Of a stretch of 64,000 nt of DNA, positions 34,842 through 43,851 are shown piece after piece. Under the pieces are notes generated by a model, which was given only the letters and a program-made list of their open reading frames with translations, was not told the DNA's origin and ran no database searches. Numbering within the stretch: position 1 is the stretch's first letter; each line of letters starts with the position of its first letter. This DNA comes from CAYTIB01 sp964437725 (GTDB taxonomy: Bacteria; UBA8248; JACPRG01; G963555815), in assembly GCA_964437725.1 (NCBI GenBank), contig CAYTIB010000001.1, positions 1 through 64,000 of the forward strand, read 5' to 3'. The translations under genes and the position numbers were made by a program.

Positions 34842-35102
34842 ATGAGGAAGCGACCTTTTAAGCTAATCCCCTTCCTGTTTTTTGCAATGATTGTGGCTTC
34901 TTGTGGAACCATAATTTCTGATGATAAGGGGGTCAGGGATTCAATGTCAGAGCGAGAGATTCAAAGGTATCGTCAAGTTTTTTACTTGAAGATGACTCCA
35001 GGCCAAAGAGACTACTATGAGGGTCTTAAGAACCGAGCAACCCGGGATAGCTATCTCCGGTTTTTAGGCCTTCTCAAAGACAAGAAGCGAAGGAAAAAGT
35101 AG
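34842..35102 (+). CDS. Small putative lipoprotein
   Basis: 86 residues from the ATG at 34842, which has GGAGAGG at good distance; the frame is open further upstream (34785) but that part lacks a signal. The N-terminus is RKRPF, a hydrophobic core and a lipobox-like VASC-G, with Cys about 21 as the probable lipidation site. The mature part is short and charged, ending in a KKRRKK tail. The family is not recognised. An envelope location is inferred from the lipobox only. Confidence 0.6.
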   Translation: MRKRPFKLIPFLFFAMIVASCGTIISDDKGVRDSMSEREIQRYRQVFYLKMTPGQRDYYEGLKNRATRDSYLRFLGLLKDKKRRKK

Positions 35103-35246
35103 TATTTTTGATTGATGTGAACCGCAACAAACGTCGGGGTGAATAAACCGTTACTTTCATCCGTTCTGCGATCTTTCTGGAAGTGTCACGTTTAGACGTT
35201 AGGATGCGCATCGTTCTTGTGTGGGTACTCGCTTTGGGATGATGTG

Positions 35247-37187
35247 CTACTGGGCGTTGTCGATGGCCTCAAAAGCTTCGGGGTTCTCCACGCTTGAGAC
35301 ATCTTCAATTTTCTCACCAAGGTATCTTCGGCGAATAAGGCTGCGAAGGATCTTGGCTGAACGAGTTTTGGGTATGGCTTCTACAAACAGGAGTTCTTCG
35401 GGGACTAGGGATTTTCCGAGCGTATCCACTACAGCTTTATTCAGCCCTTCCCTAAGTGAATCGGATATCTTGTCCTCTGGCCTTAGAACTAAGAACGCCA
35501 CAATAGATTCGCCTTTAAGTTCATGGGGAACACCAATAGCTGCGGCCTCAATGACTGCGGGGCTTTGCAAAAGAACCGCCTCTACTTCGGCCGGCCCGAC
35601 CCTTTTCCCGGCAACCATGATCGTATCGTCTGAACGCCCGTAAAGATACCAAAACCCATCATCGTCTATCATGGCCCAATCACCGTGATACCAAACATCT
35701 GGCCATCTGGAGAAGTATGTTTCAAGGTAACGGTCCTGATCGTTTAAAAATCCCTTTGTCATGGAAGGGCAGGGACTTTTACAGACAAGGTGTCCTATTC
35801 CACCGCGAACCGGATGCCCGTTGTCATCAAAAACATCAATATCCTTTCCAAGAGCCGGACCACCAAGGGAGCCGGCTTTCATTGGCAGAACAGGAAGAGG
35901 CGACAGTAGGCATCCGACTAATTCTGTTCCGCCAGAACAGTTGATGATTGGAGTTTTCCCTCCACCCACTTTTTGAAAAAACCACATAAAAGATTCTGGA
36001 TCCCATGGTTCTCCTGTTGAGCCGAGAACTCGCAGTTTTGACAGATCATGTTGCTCGACCCAGTTGTCTCCGGAACTGATTAACAAGCGGATGGCTGTAG
36101 GTGAGATCCCAAGTGTTGTAATGTTGTGGCGAACCAGAATTTTCCAGAGGCGATCGGGGTCGGGGTAGTTGGGTACGCCTTCATAAATTAAATATGTCCC
36201 ACCGAAGCATTGGACTCCAATCATTTCCCATGGGCCCATCATCCAGCCGATGTCAGTGAACCAGAAGAAGATGTCAGAGTCTCTAAGGTCACACGCGTAA
36301 AACACGTTGTTTGTCATTTCTGCTAAGCATCCAGCATGGGTGTGAATGGTGCCTTTAGGTTTTCCGGTGGTGCCCGAAGTGTAGAGAATTAGGGAAGTGG
36401 ATTCTGCAGGTAAAGGAATAGTTTCACACTCTTCTGATTGTCCGGAGACAAAATCTTCCCAAGAGATTTCCCGATCGTTTCGTGAAAGAATTGGTTTTCC
36501 TTCTCGGCTCCAAACGACAACACGCTTGATAGAGTTGACTTCATCCAATACGTCATCAACCCGAGGTTTGATAGGAACTGTTTTCCCGCGACGGAGTCCG
36601 TAATCAGCTGTGAATAGCAAGCGAGCACCAGCATCATGAAGTCTTGCAGCAAGAGCCCCCGATCCGAAGGCTGAAAAGATCGGGATAGCCGCGACCCCGG
36701 TTTTGAAACAGGCAAACATGGCAAAAACAGTTTCCGGAGCCATTGGCATGTAAATTCCAGCCGAGTCTCCTGGCACAAGCCCCTCGTTCTTTATAGCGTT
36801 TGCCAAACGTGAGACCTCAAATGCCATTTCTCCGTATGTGTAACTGCGTACATTTCCATCGTCACCTTCCCAGATTAAGGCTGTTTGATCTTTTCGGGCA
36901 CCGAATGCGTGTCGATCTAGGCAGTTATGGGCAATGTTGATTTCTCCTCCGACGAACCATTTTGTCCAAGGAAACCCATCTGACATATCCATAAGACGGT
37001 CGTATTTCCGGTACCATTCGATTTTCATGTCATCCAGAATGGTTTCCCAAAACCATTCTGGATCCGAAGCTGAGCGGCGTATCAACTCTTTTGGATCGTT
37101 AACCTGAATCCGACGCATCAAGCGACTTACATTGCTGTTTTGGAGGAAATCCTCCGTGGGTTGCCAAATTATTTCACCTGCGGACAT
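35247..37187 (-). CDS. AMP-forming acyl-CoA synthetase (acetyl/propionyl-CoA synthetase-like)
   Basis: 646 residues, about the length of acetyl-CoA synthetase. Seen: A3-type loop LILYTSGTTGKPKGTIHTHAG (about 266-286), A5-like GGTEL, motif A7 YHGDWAMIDDDGFWYLYGRSDD (about 508-529) and A10-region KTRSAKILR with the adenylation lysine. The N-terminal part (SDPEWFWETILDDMKIEWYRKYD) and FFWFTDIGWMMGPW are as in ACS-type rather than long-chain ligases. It activates a short or aromatic carboxylate to its CoA thioester via an acyl-AMP. It could feed an aromatic-CoA pathway such as the molybdenum reductase at 11-15 kb, but it is 20 kb away. Confidence 0.85.
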   Translation of the reverse strand: MSAGEIIWQPTEDFLQNSNVSRLMRRIQVNDPKELIRRSASDPEWFWETILDDMKIEWYRKYDRLMDMSDGFPWTKWFVGGEINIAHNCLDRHAFGARKDQTALIWEGDDGNVRSYTYGEMAFEVSRLANAIKNEGLVPGDSAGIYMPMAPETVFAMFACFKTGVAAIPIFSAFGSGALAARLHDAGARLLFTADYGLRRGKTVPIKPRVDDVLDEVNSIKRVVVWSREGKPILSRNDREISWEDFVSGQSEECETIPLPAESTSLILYTSGTTGKPKGTIHTHAGCLAEMTNNVFYACDLRDSDIFFWFTDIGWMMGPWEMIGVQCFGGTYLIYEGVPNYPDPDRLWKILVRHNITTLGISPTAIRLLISSGDNWVEQHDLSKLRVLGSTGEPWDPESFMWFFQKVGGGKTPIINCSGGTELVGCLLSPLPVLPMKAGSLGGPALGKDIDVFDDNGHPVRGGIGHLVCKSPCPSMTKGFLNDQDRYLETYFSRWPDVWYHGDWAMIDDDGFWYLYGRSDDTIMVAGKRVGPAEVEAVLLQSPAVIEAAAIGVPHELKGESIVAFLVLRPEDKISDSLREGLNKAVVDTLGKSLVPEELLFVEAIPKTRSAKILRSLIRRRYLGEKIEDVSSVENPEAFEAIDNAQ

Positions 37188-37331
37188 TCCTGCAAAATCT
37201 CCTTGACTGGGGGGATTTGTTAAATCTATATCGTCCGTTATCCATATTATTTAGTATCAGAATTTTCCTCGGGGTAAAACCTCTGGACACCGAAAGCGTA
37301 TCCTGAAATCTGGAAATCCCTCAACGAAGAT

Positions 37332-38084
37332 TCAATGAGTCAGAAAACCACCATCTGCTACGAGGTTGTGGCCATTTATATAGCTTGACGCATCACTGGC
37401 CAAAAACAAACAGACCTGGGCCATCTCGTCGGGCTTGCCTAAACGGTGTGAAGGTACATCGGCCTCACGCATTTCGCGCACTTTGGGATCTTTTTCAATT
37501 AGGGCTAGTAAGCCTTCTGTCTCTATGGGACCGGGTGCAACGGCGTTTACCCGGATGTTTTGCTCTGCCAATTCGAGAGCGAGCGTCCGGGTCATGTTCG
37601 CAACCGCTCCTTTCGAGATGCAGTAAGGTGATAGTCCGGGTGATCCGACGAACCCAAATGTCGACGACATATTAATAATGGTGCCTCCACCGGCCTCTAT
37701 CATGTGAGGAACTACTTTTTGTGTAAGGAAGTAGTAGGAGGTGATGTTGACCTCAAGCGAATGCTGAAACTCCTTGTGTGAAACCTCCAGAAATGGTTTG
37801 TGAATCCGATAGACTGCGTTATTAAGTAAAATGTCAATTTGGCCGAAAGACTTTAGAGTTTGGGTAATCATGTCATCCATCGCATCCAACTTTGATGCGT
37901 CATTGCAAAACGTCAGAACGTTTCCTTTGCCTTCCTTGCAATATTGTTCAGTATTAGCCAGTCCTTTTGCATCCAGGTCCATCAAGACTATGTTAGCGCC
38001 TTCTTGAGAGAAGCAACGGGCCGTTGCGGCCCCAATCCCGGCACCGGCCCCAGTGAGAATCGCAGTTTTCCCGTCGAGCTTCAT
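37332..38084 (-). CDS. Short-chain dehydrogenase/reductase
   Basis: About 250 residues from the ATG at 38084, selected because GGAGGGA lies right before it; in-frame ATGs at 38096 and 38087 are less well placed. Motifs: TGAGAGIG (cofactor), NNAV (NNAG position, Val for Gly), NMSSTFG with catalytic Ser, and YCISKG with Tyr and Lys. An Asp at the end of the second strand (VLMDLDA) points to NAD+. It oxidises or reduces a secondary alcohol or ketone; substrate unknown. It follows the acyl-CoA synthetase gene with a 144 bp gap, but on the transcript it comes first. Confidence 0.86.
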   Translation of the reverse strand: MKLDGKTAILTGAGAGIGAATARCFSQEGANIVLMDLDAKGLANTEQYCKEGKGNVLTFCNDASKLDAMDDMITQTLKSFGQIDILLNNAVYRIHKPFLEVSHKEFQHSLEVNITSYYFLTQKVVPHMIEAGGGTIINMSSTFGFVGSPGLSPYCISKGAVANMTRTLALELAEQNIRVNAVAPGPIETEGLLALIEKDPKVREMREADVPSHRLGKPDEMAQVCLFLASDASSYINGHNLVADGGFLTH

Positions 38085-38402
38085 CATTCCCTCCATGAGA
38101 TTCGATTTAGGTTTATGTCACATTTTTACTACTATACTTCCAGTTTTTGAAATTTTAGCGCAATCTAAGGCTTTAGTGATGAATAACTGACCAAATTTTG
38201 TAACAATCAGAATATTTTTTAGGAGATTTGACGTATTAGCTTAGAATGAATTTGAAGTAAATGTTGACCGTGTGAATTGTCCGACTATTATTGACTCGTT
38301 CCTATGAGGAACGCTTAAATCGTTGCGGTGGTATCCCAGGATTTTTCGATCTTAAGTCAAAATCGCATGTGGGTTCGGGGTCATTTCCCTGATATGTAAA
38401 CT
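38085..38402. other. Divergent intergenic region between SDR and priA
   Basis: Roughly 300 bp, AT-rich, carrying promoters for a leftward SDR and the rightward priA block. Apart from the palindromic promoter at 38291-38320, I see no RNA gene or repeat. Confidence 0.5.
38291..38320 (+). promoter_or_regulatory. Candidate priA promoter with a perfect palindrome in its spacer
   Basis: TTGACT (38291-38296) and TTAAAT (38315-38320) are 18 bp apart. The spacer holds CGTTCC-TATGA-GGAACG (38297-38313), a perfect 6+6 inverted repeat that fills nearly all of it, exactly where a repressor would exclude RNA polymerase. It lies 83 bp upstream of the priA ATG. Confidence 0.45.
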
Positions 38403-40781
38403 ATGACCAAGCCTTCTTCGAAATCTGTTTCGGAGTTTCTCGAGGTTGCTATACCGGTTCCCTTGAGTAGGACGTTTACTTATCGTGTTCCTAAATCACT
38501 ACGCGATTTAGGTCACCCTCAAATTGGCGAGCGGGTTCGGATTTCCTTTGGCGGTCGGGAAATGACGGGTTTTGCTGTGGGTGCTTCCGGCACTTCTGAT
38601 TATAGAAAGAAGAAAATTCTGGAGATCCTTTCGGTTCTAGATGACGGCTTGACGCTTTCGGCAGAGGTTCTTCGATTAACCAAGTGGATGGCAGGTTACT
38701 ACGGTGCTGGATGGGGAGAGGTTCTCCGAATGGCTTTGCCCGGTGGGGGTAGGCCTGGTCGCACCGGGGGTTCTCCAAGAGCAAAGATCTGTGTGTTGGG
38801 AGTGCTCCCTTCAAACGAAGAGGTTGAAAAGGTTCTTGTTCGATCGCCTAAGCAGAGAGAGTTGCTGATCATGATCCAGAAAGCAGTTGCAGAGCGAAGG
38901 CTTTTTGGGCCGGAAGTAGGCGGGGTCTTTTGGAAGGACATACCCAAAAATTTGCGAAGTGGGCCCCTGAAAGCCCTAACCCAACGTGGTTGGATCCAAA
39001 TTACAGAGGTGAGTGGACTCCATCCTACTTCCTCCTCTGTCGGTTTGGTATCTCTCATTGGCTCTATGCCTAATTTGTCATTGTCTGTCGAACAGAAGGA
39101 AGTGATTGATGTAATTGTTAACAGTTTGGAAAGAGAGACTTTTCAAGCTTTTTTGCTGAAAGGGGTTACAGGAAGTGGAAAAACGGAGGTTTATCTTCGG
39201 GCGATTGAACATGCCATAGGATCAGGCCGTGGGGCTATTGTCCTCGTTCCGGAGATTTCGCTGACGCCTCAGGTTCTTGAACGGTTTCGAGCACGATTTG
39301 GAAGCAAGGTGGCGGAGTTCCACAGTGGACTAACAATGTCCAAGCGAATTGAGGAATGGCACCGAACGACGAACGGAGATGCGACTATTGTGATCGGGGC
39401 ACGGTCCGCGGTATTCGCTCCCGTAAAAAATCTCGGCATAATGGTTGTAGACGAAGAACACGAGTCTTCTTATAAACAGGAGGAAGCTCCTCGATATAGT
39501 GCTCGTGACGTTGCACTTGTTCGGGCCCGCCAAGTCGGAGCATCTGCAATTCTTGGTTCGGCGACTCCCTCCTTGGAGAGCTTCCACAACGCTCAAACCG
39601 GAAAATACAGCCTTCTTCAACTTCCAAATCGTGTGGGAAATAGACCTCTCCCGAATATAAGTGTAGTGGATCTTCGACAGGCTAAGGAAAAAGATAAGTT
39701 AGCAAAGGATTGCCGGAAGAAAGGTAGCGAAAAGTATAAAAGGGGTGGGGATGGTTGGGTCCTCTCACGTCCAATGGTGGACGCACTCCAGTCTTGCATG
39801 GACAAGGGGGAGCAGGCACTGCTTTTTCTCAACCGTCGTGGCTTTGCCTCTTGTGTGCAATGTAAAGACTGTGGTTGGACTGCTGTTTGCACTCACTGTA
39901 ACGTCACACTGACCTATCACCTTGCAGACAGGAATCTTCGTTGCCACTATTGTAATAACCGAGAACGTTCTCCCGAGATTTGCCCTGATTGTTTGGGAAG
40001 AAACTTGGATTCGCGTGGGATTGGGACTCAGCGAGTAGAGGAAGTTCTAAAGAAAGAATTTCCTCTGGCGCGAATTTCTCGAATGGATAGGGATACGACT
40101 CGAAGTCGTGGATCCCATGGTCGAATCCTGCGCAGTCTTGCCGAGGGGGAAATAGATATATTGGTGGGAACACAGATGGTGGCAAAGGGACATGATTACC
40201 CCGGAATTACCCTTGTTGGTGTTGTTCAGGCGGATGCCACATTAAATATGCCGGACTTTCGTTCGGGAGAACGAACCTTTCAGGTACTTACACAAGTGGC
40301 CGGTCGGGCAGGAAGAGGGGATGTGCCGGGGGAAGTGATAGTTCAAACATTTCGTCCTCAACATTATGCCTTGAGACATGCAATTGCTCAGGATTATGAT
40401 GGATTTGCCCGAGAAGAACTCCAATACAGACGTGAGTTGGATTATCCTCCTTACTCGAGAATGCTTCGTTTCAGAATAGAGGCCCAAGACTCTGGTCCAG
40501 CGGAGCATTTCTCAACCCAGTTGGCGATGAAGATAAGAAAACGGTTGAAGTCCATGGATGGAGTTGGTTGTAATGTTTCTCCCTTGGAAATCCTAGGTCC
40601 CACTCCGGGTATTTTCGATAAGCTTCAAGGGCGACATCGGTGGCAGGTGGTTATTAAAGGTTCCTCATCGCAACGGCTTAATCGTTTAGTTCAGGAGATT
40701 ACCCAGACGGAATACAGTGGGTTTCGACCCCCATCAGGGGTGAAATTAGGTATCGATGTCGACCCCATAGAACTCTATTAG
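38403..40781 (+). CDS. priA: Primosomal protein N' (replication restart helicase)
   Basis: 792-residue superfamily 2 helicase that reloads the replisome at stalled forks. The N-terminal 3'-DNA-binding domain (about 1-115) is followed by a winged-helix region, Walker A GVTGSGKTE (about 255-263), DEEH box (about 350-353), zinc-binding Cys cluster CVQCKDCGWTAVCTHC and CHYC/CPDC (about 484-530), and motif VI with QVAGRAGRG. The stretch around residue 425-450 (Lys-rich) is a variable insertion. First gene of priA-def-fmt-rsmB, a conserved bacterial order. Confidence 0.95.
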   Translation: MTKPSSKSVSEFLEVAIPVPLSRTFTYRVPKSLRDLGHPQIGERVRISFGGREMTGFAVGASGTSDYRKKKILEILSVLDDGLTLSAEVLRLTKWMAGYYGAGWGEVLRMALPGGGRPGRTGGSPRAKICVLGVLPSNEEVEKVLVRSPKQRELLIMIQKAVAERRLFGPEVGGVFWKDIPKNLRSGPLKALTQRGWIQITEVSGLHPTSSSVGLVSLIGSMPNLSLSVEQKEVIDVIVNSLERETFQAFLLKGVTGSGKTEVYLRAIEHAIGSGRGAIVLVPEISLTPQVLERFRARFGSKVAEFHSGLTMSKRIEEWHRTTNGDATIVIGARSAVFAPVKNLGIMVVDEEHESSYKQEEAPRYSARDVALVRARQVGASAILGSATPSLESFHNAQTGKYSLLQLPNRVGNRPLPNISVVDLRQAKEKDKLAKDCRKKGSEKYKRGGDGWVLSRPMVDALQSCMDKGEQALLFLNRRGFASCVQCKDCGWTAVCTHCNVTLTYHLADRNLRCHYCNNRERSPEICPDCLGRNLDSRGIGTQRVEEVLKKEFPLARISRMDRDTTRSRGSHGRILRSLAEGEIDILVGTQMVAKGHDYPGITLVGVVQADATLNMPDFRSGERTFQVLTQVAGRAGRGDVPGEVIVQTFRPQHYALRHAIAQDYDGFAREELQYRRELDYPPYSRMLRFRIEAQDSGPAEHFSTQLAMKIRKRLKSMDGVGCNVSPLEILGPTPGIFDKLQGRHRWQVVIKGSSSQRLNRLVQEITQTEYSGFRPPSGVKLGIDVDPIELY

Positions 40782-40895
40782 TTTGTTTCTCATGGGGTTT
40801 GCTTGATTCTGGGTAGGGTCTGGATTATATTCAGATAGTATTGAATTTGTTAAGTTTATACAGCCTTGCTAGTAATTTCTACGGGCGATTGAAAA

Positions 40896-41405
40896 ATGTC
40901 CCTTCGTAAAATTCTGGTCTTTCCCGCTCCCGCGCTCAGGAAACTAGCGGAACCTGTGGGCAAGATTGACGAAGATTTAAAAGTATTAGTCAGCGACATG
41001 ATTGAGACCATGCATGCTGCTCCGGGCGTTGGTTTGGCAGCTCCACAGATTGGGGTCAACCTGAGGTTGATTGTTGCGGATCCGACTGCCGGCGAAAATC
41101 CTGAACTTGTTTTGGAACTAATTAATCCGGAAATTGTTTCTGCTCAAGGAAGTGTCGAACACGGAGAGGGGTGCTTAAGCCTCCCCGACGTCGAGGTTAA
41201 AATCAAGAGGTCAGAGCAAATCGTTGTGAAGGCTCGCAGGCTAAACGGACAGATACAAACATTCGAGGTGGAGGGCTATCTTTCTTATATTTTCCAGCAT
41301 GAGATAGACCACTTGAATGGGATTTTAATTATCGATTCTCTGGGACCCGTGAAGCGAGATTTAGTCAAACGAAAACTTCGTAAACGCCAACGCGTCGAGG
41401 CATAG
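40896..41405 (+). CDS. def: Peptide deformylase
   Basis: 169-residue metalloenzyme that removes the formyl group from nascent proteins. All three signatures are present: GVGLAAPQIG (44-53), EGCLSLPD with metal Cys93, and QHEIDHLNG with His135 and His139. Full length, one catalytic copy. It lies 114 bp after priA and 35 bp before the fmt start. Confidence 0.96.
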   Translation: MSLRKILVFPAPALRKLAEPVGKIDEDLKVLVSDMIETMHAAPGVGLAAPQIGVNLRLIVADPTAGENPELVLELINPEIVSAQGSVEHGEGCLSLPDVEVKIKRSEQIVVKARRLNGQIQTFEVEGYLSYIFQHEIDHLNGILIIDSLGPVKRDLVKRKLRKRQRVEA

Positions 41406-41440
41406 CTTCTGACCTCGAAATGCCAGGATGGGGGATCCTC

Positions 41441-42433
41441 ATGAAAATTCTCCTGATGGGAACCCCCGATTTCGCCGTCCCTACACTAGATGCTTTGCTG
41501 TCTTCATCCCACGAATTAGTTGGCGTAGTTACCCAACCTGATGCTCCCTCCGGCCGAGGAAAGAAGGTGCGACCTCCCGCTTTGAAAAAGAAAGCCTTAG
41601 AGGCATCTCTTGCTGTTTTTCAGCCGGAAAGGCCACATCGTGGGCTCTGGCCAGACCTGAAGCCTGAGTTAATTGTTGTTATTGCCTATGGACATATACT
41701 TAAGCCTGACTTTCTGGAATGGCCGGACAGGGGTTGTATCAACCTGCATGCATCCCTACTTCCGAAATACAGAGGGGCGGCCCCTATTAACTGGACAATC
41801 ATACAGGGAGAAACGGAAACGGGTGTGACATCGATGCGCATGGTTGAAAATCTAGATGCTGGAGAGATCCTATTACAACGCCGTTGCACTATAAGTGACG
41901 AAGAAACCGGCGAATCTCTTCATGACAGACTGGCATCTCTTTCAGCGACGGTTTGTCTTGATACGATTGATGGTCTGGAAACCGGGAGCATAGTTCCAAT
42001 ATTCCAAGTCGAAGATGAGGTGACCTATGCACCACGACTGAAAAAAGAGGATGCTGTAATTGATTGGGATACTCGGGTTGTGGATATATGTCGCCGAGTG
42101 AGAGGTTTGCGTCCTTGGCCGGTGGCATGGACCCGTTGGGGTTTTGATGACAAATCTTCCAGCGTTGATAAGGATTGTTCTGGTTCGTGGCTTCGTGTCT
42201 GGATGGCAAAACCAGATGCTGAAACGCCACAAAAGGACGAATGTTCCCTTGATCCACTTCCGGGGACCATTGACGCACTGGGTAAGACTTCAACAGGAGA
42301 AAATGGAATTCGTGTTAAGGCGGCAGATGGGTGGGTTCTTCTGACTGAGGTACAGCCCGAGGGAAGACGCAGAATGGATGCCAATTCATTTTGGCAAGGG
42401 TATCGGCTGAAGTTGGGTCCAGTTTTGGGGTAG
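41441..42433 (+). CDS. fmt: Methionyl-tRNA formyltransferase
   Basis: 330 residues from the ATG at 41441 (MKILLMGTPDFAVP); the in-frame ATG at 41420 lies upstream of the ribosome binding site GGGGGA. Signature HASLLPKYRGAAPINW (about 108-123) holds the catalytic His and the formyl-donor loop, and IAYGHIL supplies the adjacent region. C-terminal OB-like domain about 205-325 with a hydrophilic insertion around residues 240-270. It formylates Met-tRNAfMet and works with def next to it. Confidence 0.95.
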   Translation: MKILLMGTPDFAVPTLDALLSSSHELVGVVTQPDAPSGRGKKVRPPALKKKALEASLAVFQPERPHRGLWPDLKPELIVVIAYGHILKPDFLEWPDRGCINLHASLLPKYRGAAPINWTIIQGETETGVTSMRMVENLDAGEILLQRRCTISDEETGESLHDRLASLSATVCLDTIDGLETGSIVPIFQVEDEVTYAPRLKKEDAVIDWDTRVVDICRRVRGLRPWPVAWTRWGFDDKSSSVDKDCSGSWLRVWMAKPDAETPQKDECSLDPLPGTIDALGKTSTGENGIRVKAADGWVLLTEVQPEGRRRMDANSFWQGYRLKLGPVLG

Positions 42434-42438
42434 AGAAA

Positions 42439-43848
42439 ATGTCAAGGGTTGCTGCATGTAAACGAATTGCAAAGACTGAAGGGTTGGTGCCCCGGGATCT
42501 TGCTTTAACTTTGATTCGAGATGCGGAAAAGAAAGGTGTACGTTTGGATGAACGCCTTAGAGAAGTCCAGGAATGGACCGTTCTTGATTCAAAAGATCGT
42601 GCTTTTATCAGGGAGCTTGTTTACGGGACGATCCGTTGGCGTGGTCGACTCGACCGCGCTTTAGCCGATTGTCTTTCTGGTAATCCGGAAGGTTTGCCCC
42701 ACGCAATCCGAAATATACTTAGACTTGGTGCCTACCAGGTCCTTATGATGGACCGTGTTCCGAACTGGGCAGCAGTTAACGAGGCTGTTGAACAAACTCG
42801 ACGAAAAGGATTTGATGGACTCGCTAAGATGGTAAACGCGGTCCTGCGTGCTTTTGCGCGTTCAGCAACTACTGATAGCCAAAGTGAAATTACTGCACAC
42901 AAGGATGTTGACGATCTGGCGTATAGGCAATCCCATCCTAGATGGATGGTCCAGAGGTGGGCTGATCAGTTGGGTTTGGAAGTCGCAGCCCGCGTATGCC
43001 GAGCCAATAATGAACCTGCCCCACTAACGCTTAGGGTCAATCGTCGCCGGGCTACTGTCAAAACCCTGAAAAATGCTTTGGAACAGTCTGGGGTCCAGGT
43101 GGCACAGGGGGACTTTTGGCCTGAATCGTTAGTTATACGGGGTGGTCCGCCCATCAAACAGTTACCAGGATTTAGAGATGGTTGGTTTTCAATTCAGGAT
43201 CAAGCAGCCTCATGGATGACGCAACTTATGGACGTTCGGTCTGGTGATTTGGTGTGGGATGTTTGTGCGGGTCCGGGAGGAAAGACTGTACACATTGCCG
43301 AGCGGATGAACGATTTGGGATTTATTCTTGCTACAGATACTCATGTAAACCGCCTTCGGAAAGTTATTGAAAATTCTAGGCGGTTGGGATTGGGGTCAGT
43401 ACGTGCCGTTAGAGCGAATGCAACCTCAGGCTTAGTTAAGGACTCCGTATTTGATGCAGTTTTAGTCGATGCACCTTGCTCCGGATTTGGTGTTCTTCGT
43501 CGCCATCCGGAGGCAAAGTGGAATAAGGAAAAGGCAGATCTACTTCGGATGAGCACAATTCAGAACCGAATTCTTAGGAAAGTGTCATGTAGCGTTCGGC
43601 TGGGTGGGAGTGTGCTTTATTGCGTTTGCTCAAATGAGGTGGAAGAGACTTATGGTGTCGTTCGGGCTTTCAATGAATCCTCGGAAGGGGCGGACTTCAA
43701 GGTCGAGGATCTGTCTGTGGCCATTCCAGATATTCCTCCCTCTTGTATCATTGAAAATGGATGCTTTCAGGTCCGGCCAGGTGACGTTGGCTCAGATGGA
43801 TTTTTTGCAGTTCGTTGGAGACGTGAGCGGTTCAGTGGATCGGACTGA
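42439..43848 (+). CDS. rsmB: 16S rRNA m5C967 methyltransferase
   Basis: 469 residues from the ATG at 42439, 5 bp after the fmt stop; the frame is open further upstream inside fmt. An N-terminal NusB-like RNA-binding domain (about 20-150) is followed by a Rossmann methyltransferase domain. Seen: CAGPGGKTVHIAE (SAM loop), DAPCSGFGVLRRHPEAKW with the first Cys, and YCVCSNEVEE with the catalytic Cys (usually TCS). It methylates 16S rRNA. It overlaps no neighbour; the PASTA gene begins 4 bp later. Confidence 0.92.
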   Translation: MSRVAACKRIAKTEGLVPRDLALTLIRDAEKKGVRLDERLREVQEWTVLDSKDRAFIRELVYGTIRWRGRLDRALADCLSGNPEGLPHAIRNILRLGAYQVLMMDRVPNWAAVNEAVEQTRRKGFDGLAKMVNAVLRAFARSATTDSQSEITAHKDVDDLAYRQSHPRWMVQRWADQLGLEVAARVCRANNEPAPLTLRVNRRRATVKTLKNALEQSGVQVAQGDFWPESLVIRGGPPIKQLPGFRDGWFSIQDQAASWMTQLMDVRSGDLVWDVCAGPGGKTVHIAERMNDLGFILATDTHVNRLRKVIENSRRLGLGSVRAVRANATSGLVKDSVFDAVLVDAPCSGFGVLRRHPEAKWNKEKADLLRMSTIQNRILRKVSCSVRLGGSVLYCVCSNEVEETYGVVRAFNESSEGADFKVEDLSVAIPDIPPSCIIENGCFQVRPGDVGSDGFFAVRWRRERFSGSD

Positions 43849-43851
43849 CGA

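Noticed and set aside
37215..37245. TTGACT and TATATC in promoter-like spacing on the plus strand
   Set aside because: It points into the end of a leftward SDR gene, with no plus-strand gene to drive, so probably chance.
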